Of a stretch of 64,000 nucleotides of DNA, positions 30,705-41,332 are shown one piece after another. The stretch's first letter is position 1; every line of letters begins with the position of its first letter. Origin of the DNA: Aquiluna sp. GTDB lineage: Bacteria > Actinomycetota > Actinomycetes > Actinomycetales > Microbacteriaceae. A program made the translations under genes and the position numbers. Below the pieces are notes generated by a model. It worked only from the letters and a program-made list of their open reading frames with translations. It was not told the DNA's origin and did no database searches. Location: contig JAPKCK010000001.1 in NCBI GenBank assembly GCA_028822985.1, positions 62,001 to 126,000 of the forward strand, in the 5' to 3' direction.

Positions 30705-31790
30705 ATGAAGACCCTCAAGGGCCTGTGGTTCGATGGCATTGTCTCGCCGCTTCGTTTGCGGTTGTTTGTGTGGCTTTCATTGGTTACCCAAATTTTGATC
30801 GTTGTGACTGGGGGTGCGGTTCGGCTCACTGGGAGTGGCCTGGGCTGCCCGACTTGGCCGAAATGTACAGAAGACTCGTTGGTAAGCACCCCGGAGATGG
30901 GCTTTCACGGTGTCATTGAATTTGGGAATCGGTTGCTAACAATCGTTCTGCTTATCATCGCGCTTTTGACCTTTATCGTCGTTGTGCGCATCAGTGAATC
31001 CACACGCCGCATAGGACTTTTGTCAATTGGTTTTTTCAGTGGCGCAGTCTTGCTGGTTGTGGGCTTGGCCCTCAACACCATGTTCGGACTTGTTCTGGTT
31101 ACTTTGGCAACATTCGCGTTGGCCTTGGGCATGATGCTCTTGTTTGGGGTCGTCATCATTAGAACTGCTCGCTTGACAAACCGGTTTGGCTTGGTTGTGC
31201 CAGCTTTTGGATTAGGGGTCGGCATAATCGTGCAGGCCGTAATCGGAGGGATCACGGTTCTGACCGGTTTGAACTCGTGGATTGTGGGTCTTCATTTTGT
31301 AATCTCAACGGGTCTGATCGCATTGGCCTCACTCTTGGTTTGGCGGGCATTACCTAAACCGGTGAATTCCGTGGCCCGTTGGAATGCGAATCTCGCATGG
31401 CCGACGGTAGTAGTTGGATTTATTGCGATCTGCATGGGCGTGATTGTCACCGGTGCCGGCCCGCACGCTGGCGACGCCCTTACGCCACGAAACGGCTTCG
31501 ATCTTGAAATCTGGCAGCATTACCACTCCTACCCGGGTTACACGCTGCTCGCCCTAATAACTTTGCAGCTGGTTGCTCAAGTTGTGAAATCCAGGTCCCT
31601 ACTGAAACAACTTGAGTCTCGGATTCTGCTGCTGTTGTTCGTCGCGACTGTATTTCAGGCTGTAGTCGGAGTGATTCAGGCGCGAATGGGCGTGCCCGCG
31701 TTGTTGGTGGGGATTCACATGCTCGGTTCAGGTGTCTTGACAGCACTGATTACTTTTCAGGTATTGAGTGCCAGAAAAATCAATCGATGA
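30705..31790 (+). CDS. ctaA: Heme A synthase (COX15/CtaA)
   Basis: CtaA oxidises the C8 methyl of heme O to a formyl group, giving heme A for the aa3 oxidase. The 361 residues have about eight membrane helices with the family opening LVTQILIVVTGGAVRLTGSGLGCPTWPKC, paired His residues in the second half (GPHAGD, HYHSYPG) and in HFVISTGL, and a final helix HMLGSG. TTAAGG precedes the ATG at 5 bases. It overlaps phr by 4 bases. ctaB, the preceding enzyme of the pathway, is encoded convergently 1.3 kb away. Confidence 0.94.
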   Translation: MKTLKGLWFDGIVSPLRLRLFVWLSLVTQILIVVTGGAVRLTGSGLGCPTWPKCTEDSLVSTPEMGFHGVIEFGNRLLTIVLLIIALLTFIVVVRISESTRRIGLLSIGFFSGAVLLVVGLALNTMFGLVLVTLATFALALGMMLLFGVVIIRTARLTNRFGLVVPAFGLGVGIIVQAVIGGITVLTGLNSWIVGLHFVISTGLIALASLLVWRALPKPVNSVARWNANLAWPTVVVGFIAICMGVIVTGAGPHAGDALTPRNGFDLEIWQHYHSYPGYTLLALITLQLVAQVVKSRSLLKQLESRILLLLFVATVFQAVVGVIQARMGVPALLVGIHMLGSGVLTALITFQVLSARKINR

Positions 31791-33112
31791 AGACGATTTT
31801 CTGGTTTCGACGAGATCGCCGGCTTCAAGATAATCAGGCTCTTAGCTTTGCGGCCAGCTCCTCAAACGAACTACTTCCGGTTTTTGTTCTTCCGACTGCA
31901 AGCACTGGTATGTCGGAGCTGCGCAAAAGCTCAGTTCTTGCTTCAGTCTTAGCTTTAGATGACAGCCTGCCTAGAGGGCTTGAGCTGCTCCATGGGGATG
32001 CAAGTATCGAGCTTGGCAAGATGTCTCGGGAATTTTCTGCCGCGCGCGTGGTGGCGACAAGGGCGTTTGATACAAACGGCGTCATCGAGCAAGATTCAGT
32101 TCGTCATGCTCTCGCAGCGTTAGACGTGGAGCTTGTTTTAGTCGGCAGTTATTACGCAGTCGAGCCCGGAACAGTTGTCAAAGACGATCAAACAGCCGTG
32201 CGCGTCTACACGCCCTTTTTCAAAAGATGGCTTCAAGTGTCTGTCCCCGAGCCGTTTGTTCTTGATGTCCAGAACGCACCCTGGGCAGCAGCCAGCCAAA
32301 GAGTCGCCATAACCTCGGGAGTGAATGCGGGAGAAAACTTGGCCCTTGAAACATGGGCCAAGTTTCGAGCCTCTCGGATTTTTGATTACTCGGACCACCG
32401 AAATCGACCGGACATAAATGGGACCTCCAAGCTTTCTCACGCGCTGGCCCACGGCGAGGTTCATCCGCGGACTCTACTTGCTGGCCTCGGTAATACAGAG
32501 GGCGAAGAGGTTTTTCGCAAGGAGATAGCTTGGCGGGAGTTTTACGCAGATGTAATGCACCACCACCCGCGTACCTACGATGAGTACTACGAGCCTCGTT
32601 TCGCCGGGCTTGCCTACGATGACCCCAACGAGTTTCCCGAAAAACTAGCCGCGTGGAAAGCTGGCGCCACGGGATACCCAATCGTCGATGCTGCAATGAG
32701 ACAGCTCGTTCAGTCTGGCTGGATGCATAATCGAGCACGAATGATTGTTGCAAGTTTTTTGGTGAAAGACCTTCACTTCGAATGGCAAATCGGGGCCAAG
32801 TTTTTTGAGGAGCACCTTACTGATTTTGACCCCGCCTCAAACTCTCACGGCTGGCAATGGACGGCCGGTTGCGGCACCGATGCAAGCCCTTTTTACCGAG
32901 TTTTCAATCCAATCCTGCAGGGCCCAAAATTTGACCCGGACGGCGATTATGTGAGGAAGTGGTTGCCAGAGCTTGCTCATTTACCGGCTGCAAGTGTCCA
33001 CGAGCCTTGGAATGACATCGCCGGTTATCAGTTTGGGTACGCTCCCCCAATTTTGGATCATTCCCAAGAGCGAGATGAAGCGCTTCGTCGCCTCGAAGAA
33101 ATAAAGCGCTGA
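31787..33112 (+). CDS. phr: Deoxyribodipyrimidine photolyase (class I)
   Basis: Photolyase splits UV-induced cyclobutane pyrimidine dimers with light energy captured by FAD. The 441 residues have the N-terminal MKTIFWFRRDRRLQDN, an antenna-binding half, and a C-terminal FAD domain with MHNRARMIVASFLVKDL, SNSHGWQWTAGCGTDASPFYRVFNP and GPKFDPDGDYVRKWLPEL, all class I signatures. It overlaps ctaA by 4 bases, so it is translationally coupled to a heme gene, which is unusual. It ends 6 bases from the convergent ctaB stop. Confidence 0.96.
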   Translation: MKTIFWFRRDRRLQDNQALSFAASSSNELLPVFVLPTASTGMSELRKSSVLASVLALDDSLPRGLELLHGDASIELGKMSREFSAARVVATRAFDTNGVIEQDSVRHALAALDVELVLVGSYYAVEPGTVVKDDQTAVRVYTPFFKRWLQVSVPEPFVLDVQNAPWAAASQRVAITSGVNAGENLALETWAKFRASRIFDYSDHRNRPDINGTSKLSHALAHGEVHPRTLLAGLGNTEGEEVFRKEIAWREFYADVMHHHPRTYDEYYEPRFAGLAYDDPNEFPEKLAAWKAGATGYPIVDAAMRQLVQSGWMHNRARMIVASFLVKDLHFEWQIGAKFFEEHLTDFDPASNSHGWQWTAGCGTDASPFYRVFNPILQGPKFDPDGDYVRKWLPELAHLPAASVHEPWNDIAGYQFGYAPPILDHSQERDEALRRLEEIKR

Positions 33113-33118
33113 AATCCT

Positions 33119-34027
33119 CTATAAATAAATCAGAGGGTCAATTGCGATTGCTAAGAACAAAATCGTCAGGTGGGTAATTGAAGCATGGAATAAGCGCATC
33201 GGGTTTTGAGGTATTTGAACCTTTGCCTCTTTGTAGAGCCGATGTGATTCCCAGGTGAACCAGATTCCAGCCAACACCGCTGCAACCGTATACACAGTGC
33301 CCATGTTCGCAACTGGAATCAGCAGAAGTGTCGCAGCAAAGTATGCGTAGGCATAAAGAATTATCTGTCTACCCACATGCTCGTTTTTTGCCACTACGGG
33401 AAGCATCGGAACTCCGGCAGCCTTGTACTCCTCTAAGTAACGCATTGAAAGTGGCCAGTAGTGCGGCGGTGTCCAAAGGAAAATAATCAAGAACAGCACT
33501 CCAGCTGCTAAAGAGAGCTCATTGGTCACAGCAGCCCAGCCAATCAAGGCTGGCATGGCCCCGGCAGCGCCGCCCCAAACAATGTTTTGTGGCGTGCGTC
33601 TCTTGAGTCCGAGTGTGTAGACGAAGACGTAGAACAAAATTGCAATTAGCGAAAGAACGGCTGCAAGCACGTTTATCAGTAGCGCAAACCAAATGACCGA
33701 CAAGCTTCCAATTGACCACGCAAAAATCAGAGCCTCTTTGTGCGTGAGTTCCCCGGTCACTAGCGGTCGATTTTTCGTGCGCCCCATGATTTGGTCAATG
33801 TCGCGGTCTATGTAGCAATTAAATGCGTTGGCACTCCCAGCGCTGAGGGCGCCGCCAAAAACCGTGGCAATGATTAGCCAAATTGAAGGGAAGCCTCTAG
33901 CGGCCAGAATCATGGCCGGTACTGTCGCAATGAGTAAAAGCTCGATAACACGTGGTTTAGTCAGCAAAAAATACGCGCGGATCTTGCGCGAAAGCCGCGC
34001 TCCAGATGATTTTTCTACCGTAGACAT
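33119..34027 (-). CDS. ctaB: Protoheme IX farnesyltransferase
   Basis: CtaB converts heme B to heme O, the step before CtaA. The 302 residues show the UbiA-family motifs [28 protein letters not shown] (prenyl-diphosphate site) and [28 protein letters not shown], with about eight or nine membrane helices. The start is ATG 34027 (MSTVEKSSG), 7 bases behind TAGACT; the in-frame extension to 34246 runs into the tkt promoter and start and is not supported. The divergent tkt gene begins 129 bases away, and ctaB-tkt adjacency is a familiar actinobacterial order. Confidence 0.95.
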   Translation of the reverse strand: MSTVEKSSGARLSRKIRAYFLLTKPRVIELLLIATVPAMILAARGFPSIWLIIATVFGGALSAGSANAFNCYIDRDIDQIMGRTKNRPLVTGELTHKEALIFAWSIGSLSVIWFALLINVLAAVLSLIAILFYVFVYTLGLKRRTPQNIVWGGAAGAMPALIGWAAVTNELSLAAGVLFLIIFLWTPPHYWPLSMRYLEEYKAAGVPMLPVVAKNEHVGRQIILYAYAYFAATLLLIPVANMGTVYTVAAVLAGIWFTWESHRLYKEAKVQIPQNPMRLFHASITHLTILFLAIAIDPLIYL

Positions 34028-34034
34028 TTGTCCA

Positions 34035-34040
34035 AGTCTA
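34035..34040 (-). promoter_or_regulatory. Predicted -10 box for leaderless ctaB
   Basis: On the minus strand TAGACT is followed by 7 bases (TGGACAA) and the ATG at 34027, with no Shine-Dalgarno. Confidence 0.55.
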
Positions 34041-34156
34041 ATCCAGTCGGGGCGGTCCTGCAGCCCACTCGGTATAGACTCATAGCTAAATGTCAGGCAC
34101 CGCCGCCGGCGCAAATCCCTAAGTGGTAAAACACGTAATTTGTTAGGAATGATTCT

Positions 34157-36223
34157 TTGTTGGAATGGAATGAAATTGACGACTTGGCAGTCAAGACTGC
34201 CAAAGTTCTTGCCGCGGATGCAGTAGAGAAGGTTGGCAACGGTCACCCCGGAACAGCAATCAGCCTGGCGCCGGCTGCGTATCTACTATTTCAAAAAGTC
34301 ATGAGGCACGACCCGCAAGATGACCGCTGGGTTGGCAGAGACCGATTTGTCCTTTCAGTGGGTCACTCTTCTCTAACTTTGTACAATCAGTTATTTCTAG
34401 GCGGCTTCGGCCTCGAGCTCACTGACATTCAGTCACTGAGAACCTGGGGTTCTCTGACTCCTGGGCATCCTGAATATGCTCACACCAAGGGTGTAGAAAT
34501 TACAACTGGGCCATTGGGCCAAGGCTTGGCATCGGCAACTGGATTTGCAATGTCAACAAGATTCGAACGCGAATTGTTTGATCCTGCCACAACCGATGGA
34601 ACCTCACCCTTTGACCATTTCGTATACGTGATAGCTGGTGACGGTGACATGCAAGAGGGTGTTAGCGCTGAGGCGGCTTCCCTTGCGGGACATCACGCAC
34701 TGGGCAATCTCATTGTCATTTATGACGCAAACCAAATTTCTATCGAAGACGACACTGACATTAGCTTTTCTGAAGACGTCGCAAAGCGTTACCAGGCTTA
34801 TGGCTGGCAAACCATTGAGGTCAACTGGCGCAAGGAAACCGGATATGTCGAAGACGTGGAGGCGCTTTACGAAGCAATCCTGGCAGCCAAGGAGAACAGA
34901 GATCAGCCGACGCTAATCACACTAAGAACTATCATCGGGTGGCCCAGTCCCACAAAACAAGACACCGGCAAGATTCACGGCTCAAAGCTTGGTACTGAAG
35001 AGCTTGCTGGCCTAAAGCAAGCGCTTGGTTTCGATGCTGAAGAGCATTTCGCTGTTGCTGAAGACGTCCTGTCTCACACCAGGCAGCTGGCTCAGCGAGG
35101 TAAGGAACAGCGTGCGGCTTGGGAAGCTGAGTTCAGCAAATGGCACCAAGAAAATCCTGATTCGGCAAAGCTGTTTGAGCGTCTTGCATCTGGAGAGCTG
35201 CCCGCAGATCTAGCGTCGTCACTTCCAGAATTTTCATCGGGCGATGAAATCGCAACCCGAGCGGCCTCCGGAAAAGTCATAAACGCAATTGCAGCGAAAA
35301 TGCCAGAGCTGTGGGGCGGCTCTGCCGACCTTGCCGAGTCGAACAACACCACCATTGAGGGCGGCGGGTCATTTGTGCCTGCCAAGTGGCAAACTAAGGC
35401 ATGGACCCCAAAAACTGCCGGGCGAATACTTCACTTCGGTATTCGTGAGCACGCGATGGGTGCAATTCTGAACGGCATCACTCTTTCCGGCCATTCGAGG
35501 GTGTTCGGCGGAACTTTTCTGGTCTTCTCTGATTACATGAGGCCCTCGGTCCGCTTGGCCGCCTTGATGGGCATAGCTCCGATCTATGTATGGACCCACG
35601 ACTCTGTTGCACTCGGTGAGGACGGTCCAACTCATCAGCCAATCGAGCACTTGAATGCTCTGAGACTGATTCCAAATCTGGACATCGTGCGCCCAGCCGA
35701 TGCGAACGAGACCTCTCAGGCGTGGCTTCAGGTCCTGAAAAACAAAAATAATCCCGCCGGAATTGTGCTTACGAGGCAGGGCCTTCCGGTGTTTGATCGC
35801 AGCGAAGGTTTCGGCCAGGCCGACCAGGTCAGCAAGGGTGCTTATGTCTATGCAGGGCAGGGAGATAAGCCAGATATAATTTTGATCGCCAGCGGAAGCG
35901 AAGTTCAATTTGCGGTTGAAGCGAGGCTGATCCTAGAAGCAGAGGGAATTTCAGTGCGAGTGGTTTCTGCGCCTTGCCTTGAGTGGTTTGATGCTCAGCC
36001 TCAGGATTACCAAGATTCAGTGCTTCCAAAGCGAGTTAAGGCCAGGGTCTCCATTGAGGCCGGAGTTACCGATGGATGGCGCAAGTATGTTGGGGACAAT
36101 GGTGAGTCCATTGGAATTAACCACTTCGGAGCATCGGCTGATTACAAGACTCTTTTCACAGAGTTTGGAATTACCACCAACAAGGTGGTTGAGGCTGCAA
36201 AGAGAGTACTTGGAGGTAACTAA
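34157..36223 (+). CDS. tkt: Transketolase
   Basis: Transketolase moves two-carbon units between sugar phosphates in the non-oxidative pentose phosphate pathway, using thiamine diphosphate. The 688 residues have [19 protein letters not shown], the ThDP motif [15 protein letters not shown]...NANQ-type (here [12 protein letters not shown]), the IREHAMG active-site segment in the Pyr domain and the C-terminal domain. AGGA lies 8 bases before TTG 34157; a second TTG follows at once. First gene of tkt-tal-pgi-zwf-opcA-pgl. Confidence 0.96.
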   Translation: MLEWNEIDDLAVKTAKVLAADAVEKVGNGHPGTAISLAPAAYLLFQKVMRHDPQDDRWVGRDRFVLSVGHSSLTLYNQLFLGGFGLELTDIQSLRTWGSLTPGHPEYAHTKGVEITTGPLGQGLASATGFAMSTRFERELFDPATTDGTSPFDHFVYVIAGDGDMQEGVSAEAASLAGHHALGNLIVIYDANQISIEDDTDISFSEDVAKRYQAYGWQTIEVNWRKETGYVEDVEALYEAILAAKENRDQPTLITLRTIIGWPSPTKQDTGKIHGSKLGTEELAGLKQALGFDAEEHFAVAEDVLSHTRQLAQRGKEQRAAWEAEFSKWHQENPDSAKLFERLASGELPADLASSLPEFSSGDEIATRAASGKVINAIAAKMPELWGGSADLAESNNTTIEGGGSFVPAKWQTKAWTPKTAGRILHFGIREHAMGAILNGITLSGHSRVFGGTFLVFSDYMRPSVRLAALMGIAPIYVWTHDSVALGEDGPTHQPIEHLNALRLIPNLDIVRPADANETSQAWLQVLKNKNNPAGIVLTRQGLPVFDRSEGFGQADQVSKGAYVYAGQGDKPDIILIASGSEVQFAVEARLILEAEGISVRVVSAPCLEWFDAQPQDYQDSVLPKRVKARVSIEAGVTDGWRKYVGDNGESIGINHFGASADYKTLFTEFGITTNKVVEAAKRVLGGN

Positions 36224-37314
36224 TGAATGAAAACCTAAAATCACTGACTGAAGCCGGTGTTTCTATTTGGCTAGACGACCTTTCCAGAGAACGCATCGAA
36301 TCTGGAAACCTCAAGCACCTAATTGATAATTTTTCGGTCAGGGGCGTTACTACTAACCCGACTATTTTTGCCGCGGCCTTGAAGGGCTCCTCATACCGGG
36401 ATGCCATTGTTGCGGAAAAGGCCGCTGGCAGCAGTGCGGCTCGGGCAATTGCAAACATCACTTCGGACGATGTCGCGGCAGCCTGCGACCTGTTCCTACC
36501 TATTTATAACGAGTCCCATGGAGTGGATGGCCGAGTGTCCATCGAGGTCGAACCGGGACTGGCAAATGACACTGAGCGCACCATTTCTCAGGCACTGTCG
36601 CTTTATGAGCTTGTCGGTCGCAATAACGTCATGATTAAAATTCCGGCGACCCTAAATGGTTTAGCGGCTATCACTGCCGTTACAGCGGCAGGAATCTCAG
36701 TGAATGTGACTTTGATTTTCTCGCTCGATCGCTACGACAAAGTTATCGATGCTTATCTAGACGGGCTGTCTCAGGCGAAGCAGGCGGGCAAGGACTTGAG
36801 CAAGATTCATTCAGTTGCTTCATTTTTTGTTTCTCGCGTTGACACAGAAGTGGATTCGAGGTTAGAGGCACTTGGTAAGCCGGAGCTGAAAAGCAAGGCC
36901 GCTCTTGCGAACGCTCAGCTGGCATACGAGCTTTTCCAAAATCGATTTTCAACCCCTGAGTGGCAAACGCTTGAGGCGGCGGGAGCAAACCCACAGCGAC
37001 CGCTGATGGCCTCAACGGGAGTCAAGGACCCAGCCCTCCCTGACACCCTGTATGTCACCGAACTGGTTTCTAAAAACATCGTCAACACCATGCCGGAGAA
37101 AACCATGATGGCAACTGCTGACCATGGCGTGATTCCAGCCGAATCGGTAATCGCCTCCTTTGAAAACGCAAAGGCAGTAATGGTTGAAATTGCTGCCGCC
37201 GGTGTCGATCTCGCGGATGTCACTGCGCAGCTAGAGCAAGAAGGTGTCGACAAATTCAAGGTTTCTTGGGCTGAATTAGTTGAAACTGTTGAACACGCGC
37301 TAGCTGGAAGCTAG
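36223..37314 (+). CDS. tal: Transaldolase
   Basis: Transaldolase moves a dihydroxyacetone unit between sugar phosphates through a lysine Schiff base. The 363 residues match the long actinobacterial type, with [32 protein letters not shown], the catalytic Lys in [14 protein letters not shown], and [27 protein letters not shown] lies within the end of tkt, 5 bases before the ATG, and the two genes overlap by one base. Confidence 0.96.
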   Translation: MNENLKSLTEAGVSIWLDDLSRERIESGNLKHLIDNFSVRGVTTNPTIFAAALKGSSYRDAIVAEKAAGSSAARAIANITSDDVAAACDLFLPIYNESHGVDGRVSIEVEPGLANDTERTISQALSLYELVGRNNVMIKIPATLNGLAAITAVTAAGISVNVTLIFSLDRYDKVIDAYLDGLSQAKQAGKDLSKIHSVASFFVSRVDTEVDSRLEALGKPELKSKAALANAQLAYELFQNRFSTPEWQTLEAAGANPQRPLMASTGVKDPALPDTLYVTELVSKNIVNTMPEKTMMATADHGVIPAESVIASFENAKAVMVEIAAAGVDLADVTAQLEQEGVDKFKVSWAELVETVEHALAGS

Positions 37315-37317
37315 ATC

Positions 37318-38895
37318 ATGCAGCTGAGGATACGAGAAAGCCTCAAGCCAGACCTGGAGCCCGAAGTTTCAAAAGTCATAGATGCCCAGATCGCTTCTAG
37401 GCTGGGCGATAAGGATGACTCCATTTGGGGGTCGGCTGCGAAAGCCGAGGCTTCAAAACGGCTTGGCTGGATAGATTCCCCCAAGACTTCGGTTGATTTG
37501 ATTCCCGAAATCCTAAAGCTGAGAGACCATTTTCGGGACTTGGGTATCGACCGTATTGTGCTTTGCGGAATGGGCGGCTCATCGCTTGCGCCAGAGGTTA
37601 TTGGGAAAAATACTGGCTATGAAATAGTGATTCTTGACTCAACAGCGCCTGATCAAGTGCTCTCCGCCGTCAGAGATCTTGAGCGAACGGCAGTGGTTGT
37701 CTCCTCAAAATCTGGAGCGACCGTCGAGACAGACAGCCAGAAGAGAGCTTTTGAGACCGGTTTTTTGGCAGCTGGCATCGAACCTGCGGACCGAATAGTT
37801 GTAGTTACGGATCCCGGCTCCCCCCTCGATACCGAATCAAGAGCCGATGGCTACAAGGTGTTTAATGCGGACCCAGACGTCGGTGGTAGGTATTCGGCGC
37901 TAAGCGCATTCGGGTTGGTTCCTGCTGGACTGGCCGGTGCTGATATCTCTTCGTTGCTGGCTAGTGCGTCGCGGGTGAGTTTTGGACTCAGTGCCGACTC
38001 CACCGATAACCCAGCTATTTGGCTTGGAGCCGCCTTGGCAGCGACTCCCGGAGTCGGTCGGGTTCGCGATAAGTTTTTGATAGAAACCGATGGCCTTCCT
38101 GGCTTTGGTGACTGGGTTGAACAACTGGTTGCAGAGAGCACCGGTAAACAGCAACGTGGCATTCTTCCTGTTGTTGTGACCAGCAGCGCTCCGGAAATTC
38201 AAGACGTACCAAGTGACACTATCTTCATCCGGTTTTCGGATTCTATGCCCGGAGCCGAGCACCTAACCTTCAGTGGCGGCCTCGGCGAATTGTTCCTGCT
38301 GTGGGAGTACGCCACGGCAATTGCCGGCTATCTAATGCAAATAAATCCATTCGATCAGCCCGATGTTGAGTCTGCCAAGATTGCTTCCCGAGCGCTACTG
38401 GACTCCCCCGGTGTCCTGGTGGCCCCGGGCCATGTCGATCGAGGAATCACGGTTGCAAGTTACGGTTTGAATGTGGTCGGCAGCACAGTGGAGGCTGCAA
38501 TCGAAGAGCTACTAAGTCAAGCAAATGATCATAGCTATATCGCTGTGCAGGTTTATCTGAGTAGGCCAGAATATCCTCAGTTTGAGAAACTGAGAGACAT
38601 TTTCGCGAAGCGAACCGGCAGACCAGTCACCTTTGGTTGGGGGCCGAGGTTTTTGCACTCGACCGGCCAATTTCACAAAGGCGGACCCAAGCAGGGGCTC
38701 TTTGTCCAGATTACCGGTGAGCATGGCATCGATCTTGAAATAAAGGATCGCCCCTTTAGCTTTGGAGAACTGATCCGAGCTCAGGCTGCCGGAGATGCGA
38801 AAGTCCTGTCCGATAATGGCCTTCCGGTTGTGTCTTTGTTCATGACTGAACCACTTCGGGACCTAGCGTTTCTAGAAAAGGTAATTGCTTCGTGA
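37318..38895 (+). CDS. pgi: Glucose-6-phosphate isomerase
   Basis: Pgi interconverts glucose-6-phosphate and fructose-6-phosphate. The 525 residues have LCGMGGSSLAPEVI, the phosphate-binding VVVSSKSGATVET, and the GGLGELFLLWEYATAIAGYLMQINPFDQPDVESAK segment with catalytic residues. The sequence is of the divergent type seen inside actinobacterial pentose-phosphate operons and resembles Tal-Pgi fusion partners. It lies 3 bases after tal and overlaps zwf by 4. Whether another pgi exists elsewhere cannot be seen. Confidence 0.94.
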   Translation: MQLRIRESLKPDLEPEVSKVIDAQIASRLGDKDDSIWGSAAKAEASKRLGWIDSPKTSVDLIPEILKLRDHFRDLGIDRIVLCGMGGSSLAPEVIGKNTGYEIVILDSTAPDQVLSAVRDLERTAVVVSSKSGATVETDSQKRAFETGFLAAGIEPADRIVVVTDPGSPLDTESRADGYKVFNADPDVGGRYSALSAFGLVPAGLAGADISSLLASASRVSFGLSADSTDNPAIWLGAALAATPGVGRVRDKFLIETDGLPGFGDWVEQLVAESTGKQQRGILPVVVTSSAPEIQDVPSDTIFIRFSDSMPGAEHLTFSGGLGELFLLWEYATAIAGYLMQINPFDQPDVESAKIASRALLDSPGVLVAPGHVDRGITVASYGLNVVGSTVEAAIEELLSQANDHSYIAVQVYLSRPEYPQFEKLRDIFAKRTGRPVTFGWGPRFLHSTGQFHKGGPKQGLFVQITGEHGIDLEIKDRPFSFGELIRAQAAGDAKVLSDNGLPVVSLFMTEPLRDLAFLEKVIAS

Positions 38896-40412
38896 CCAAC
38901 AATCCGCTGAGAGATCCTCGCGACCGCCGAGTGCAAAAGATCGCAGGGCCTAGCGGCCTAATAATGTTCGGTGTGACTGGTGATCTTGCGGGAAAGAAGC
39001 TTCTGCCCGCCATTTACGACCTCGCCAATCGCGGCCTGTTGCCGCCGGCCTTTTCGTTGGTCGGGTTCGCAAGGAGAGACTGGAGCCCGGCCGACTTTGA
39101 AGCGGTGGTACACGATGCTTGTAAGGCGAATGCCAGAACCGCTTGGTCCGAAGAGGTTTGGAGTCAGTTAGCTAAGGGCATCCGATTTGTCTCGGGTAGA
39201 CACGACGACCCTGAAGCATTTCTTAGACTCAAGAGGACAGTGGACGAGTTGGACGAAGAGCGTGGGACAGCTGGTAATCACACTTTTTATCTATCTATTC
39301 CACCGCGAGACTTTTCGCTGGTGATCCAGCAGTTATCCGACTCGGGGCTTGCAGACGCTGCCGAGGGGGAATTTAGACGCGTCGTCATTGAAAAACCCTT
39401 TGGGTCAAACTTTGAAACGGCTATCGAGCTAAACGACATAGTCGAACGCGTTTTTCCTCCGGATGCCGTGTTCAGGATTGATCATTATCTGGGTAAGGAA
39501 ACCGTTCAGAACATCTTGGCTCTTCGCTTTGCAAACCAGCTGTTTGAGCCAATTTGGAACAGTAACTACATCGATCATGTTCAGATTTCAATGGCCGAGG
39601 ACATTGGGATTGGAAATCGCGCCGGTTCTTACGCGGACATTGGCGCCGCGAGAGACGTGATTCAGAATCACCTTCTGCAGCTTCTTGCCCTGACCGCAAT
39701 GGAGCAGCCGTTGAGCTTTGACGCGGCAGACTTGCGGGCGGAAAAGGAAAAGGTTCTAGCCTCCATTACGCTGCCCCAAGATCTTTCAAAGCACACTGCT
39801 AGGGGTCAATATAAGGGCGGTTGGCAGGGTGGAGAGTTCGTCAAGGCATATCTCGACGAGGCTGGCATGGACACCGAGAACAACTCGGAAACCTTCGCTG
39901 CCATGAGGCTCAACATTGATAATAGACGCTGGCAATCTGTGCCTTTTTATCTGCGTGCCGGAAAGCGTCTTGGACGACGAGTCACCGAGATTGCCGTGGT
40001 TTTCAAAAGAGCACCTCAGCAATTATTTGGAGAAAGCCAGACTGAACTTTTAGGCGAAAATGCACTGGTGATTAGGGTTCAGCCGAACGAAGGGGTCACG
40101 ATTCGTTTTGGTTCTAAAGTCCCAGGACCCAGCATGCAGGTTCGAGACGTCACAATGGACTTCGGTTATGGTCATGCTTTTACCGAAGACTCCCCTGAGG
40201 CCTACGAACGCCTGATTCTTGATGTTCTATTGGGCGAACCACCCCTTTTCCCGCGGCAACGAGAAGTGGAGCTGTCTTGGAAAATTCTAGATCCCATAGT
40301 TGCGCACTGGAAAAGTAGCGGCAAGCCAGAATCATACGCCCCAGGATCGTGGGGCCCGGAGTCCGCTCATCAAATGCTGGCCGAAGATGGCCGAGTGTGG
40401 AGAAGACCATGA
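38892..40412 (+). CDS. zwf: Glucose-6-phosphate 1-dehydrogenase
   Basis: Zwf makes NADPH and 6-phosphogluconolactone, entering the oxidative pentose phosphate pathway. The 506 residues have the cofactor motif GVTGDLAGKKLLPA, the active-site RIDHYLGKETVQNIL (substrate and catalytic His), and the later FYLRAGKRLGRR. The start GTG overlaps pgi by 4 bases, and its stop overlaps the opcA ATG. Confidence 0.97.
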   Translation: MTNNPLRDPRDRRVQKIAGPSGLIMFGVTGDLAGKKLLPAIYDLANRGLLPPAFSLVGFARRDWSPADFEAVVHDACKANARTAWSEEVWSQLAKGIRFVSGRHDDPEAFLRLKRTVDELDEERGTAGNHTFYLSIPPRDFSLVIQQLSDSGLADAAEGEFRRVVIEKPFGSNFETAIELNDIVERVFPPDAVFRIDHYLGKETVQNILALRFANQLFEPIWNSNYIDHVQISMAEDIGIGNRAGSYADIGAARDVIQNHLLQLLALTAMEQPLSFDAADLRAEKEKVLASITLPQDLSKHTARGQYKGGWQGGEFVKAYLDEAGMDTENNSETFAAMRLNIDNRRWQSVPFYLRAGKRLGRRVTEIAVVFKRAPQQLFGESQTELLGENALVIRVQPNEGVTIRFGSKVPGPSMQVRDVTMDFGYGHAFTEDSPEAYERLILDVLLGEPPLFPRQREVELSWKILDPIVAHWKSSGKPESYAPGSWGPESAHQMLAEDGRVWRRP

Positions 40413-41332
40413 TCGTCAACATGGAGAGGACCACCACCTCAAAGATTGAAAAAAAACTTCAAGAACTACGTGAAGACGGTGGAGTAGTTGCGTTAGGTCG
40501 TGTCCTTACTCTCATTATCGAGACAAGCTCTGATCACCTTGAAAAGGCTATTGAGGCCGCCAACGGGGCGTCTCGATTGCATCCGAGCAGGATTATTGTG
40601 TTGGTGAGCGATTTAGAGCAAGGAGAAAAGTCTTCTAGGTTGGATGCCGAAATAAGAATTGGGGGTGACGCTGGTGCGTCCGAAGTTGTCGTGATCCGTG
40701 CCTTTGGCGACGCAAATAGCAACACCGAGTCGATGGTCACAGGGCTGCTTCTTCCCGATGCACCGGTAGTCGCATGGTGGCCGTCAGACTGTAAAGCCAA
40801 TCCTTCGAAGAACCCCATTGGCCAGATTGCAACCCGAAGAATCACAGATGCCGCAGCTCAACGGGATGAGGCTGGGTTTCTAAGGCAGCTGGCCAAGAAT
40901 TATGAACCCGGGGATAGTGACATGTCTTGGACGAGAATTACGCTGTGGCGTTCTCAGCTTGCGGCCTTGTTCGATAACGAAAAAAACCGCCGAGTTGTCG
41001 AAATTCGAGTCCTGGGTTCGATAATTTCCCCGAGCGTAAGGCTGTTGGCCGGTTGGTTGTCGATGCAACTAGGTGTGGATGCAAAGATCATCCACGAGCT
41101 TTCGGGGATTGCCATAGAGGGCATTGCCGGGGTAGAGATTTCCTTTGATGAAGGGGAACTGGCCATCATTCGGTCTGGCGACGTAGCGAGCATCGGCCAA
41201 ACTGGTGCACCGGATAGCTCGGTCCTGCTGCCCAAACGCTCGGATCAGGATTGCCTCATGGAGGATATGCGGTTCTTGGGAGAAGATGAAGTTTATGGTG
41301 CCGTGTTGAAAAATGAGCTGTCGAAGCGATGA
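40409..41332 (+). CDS. opcA: Glucose-6-phosphate dehydrogenase assembly protein OpcA
   Basis: OpcA is an allosteric activator and assembly factor of Zwf. The 307 residues include the conserved GLLLPDAPVVAWWPSDCKANPSKNPIG and the TRITLWRSQLAALFD segments. The start is ATG 40409, overlapping the zwf stop (ATGA); an earlier in-frame codon at 40349 lies inside zwf and is not needed. It is placed between zwf and pgl, as in Corynebacterium and Mycobacterium. Confidence 0.94.
   Translation: MIVNMERTTTSKIEKKLQELREDGGVVALGRVLTLIIETSSDHLEKAIEAANGASRLHPSRIIVLVSDLEQGEKSSRLDAEIRIGGDAGASEVVVIRAFGDANSNTESMVTGLLLPDAPVVAWWPSDCKANPSKNPIGQIATRRITDAAAQRDEAGFLRQLAKNYEPGDSDMSWTRITLWRSQLAALFDNEKNRRVVEIRVLGSIISPSVRLLAGWLSMQLGVDAKIIHELSGIAIEGIAGVEISFDEGELAIIRSGDVASIGQTGAPDSSVLLPKRSDQDCLMEDMRFLGEDEVYGAVLKNELSKR

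Noticed and set aside
34028-34246. 73-codon N-terminal extension of ctaB
   Set aside because: It runs across the tkt start, is not hydrophobic or family-like, and the ATG at 34027 has a good -10 and fits homologues.
35369-35908. 179-codon antisense frame inside tkt
   Set aside because: Shadow of the transketolase coding strand; no family features.
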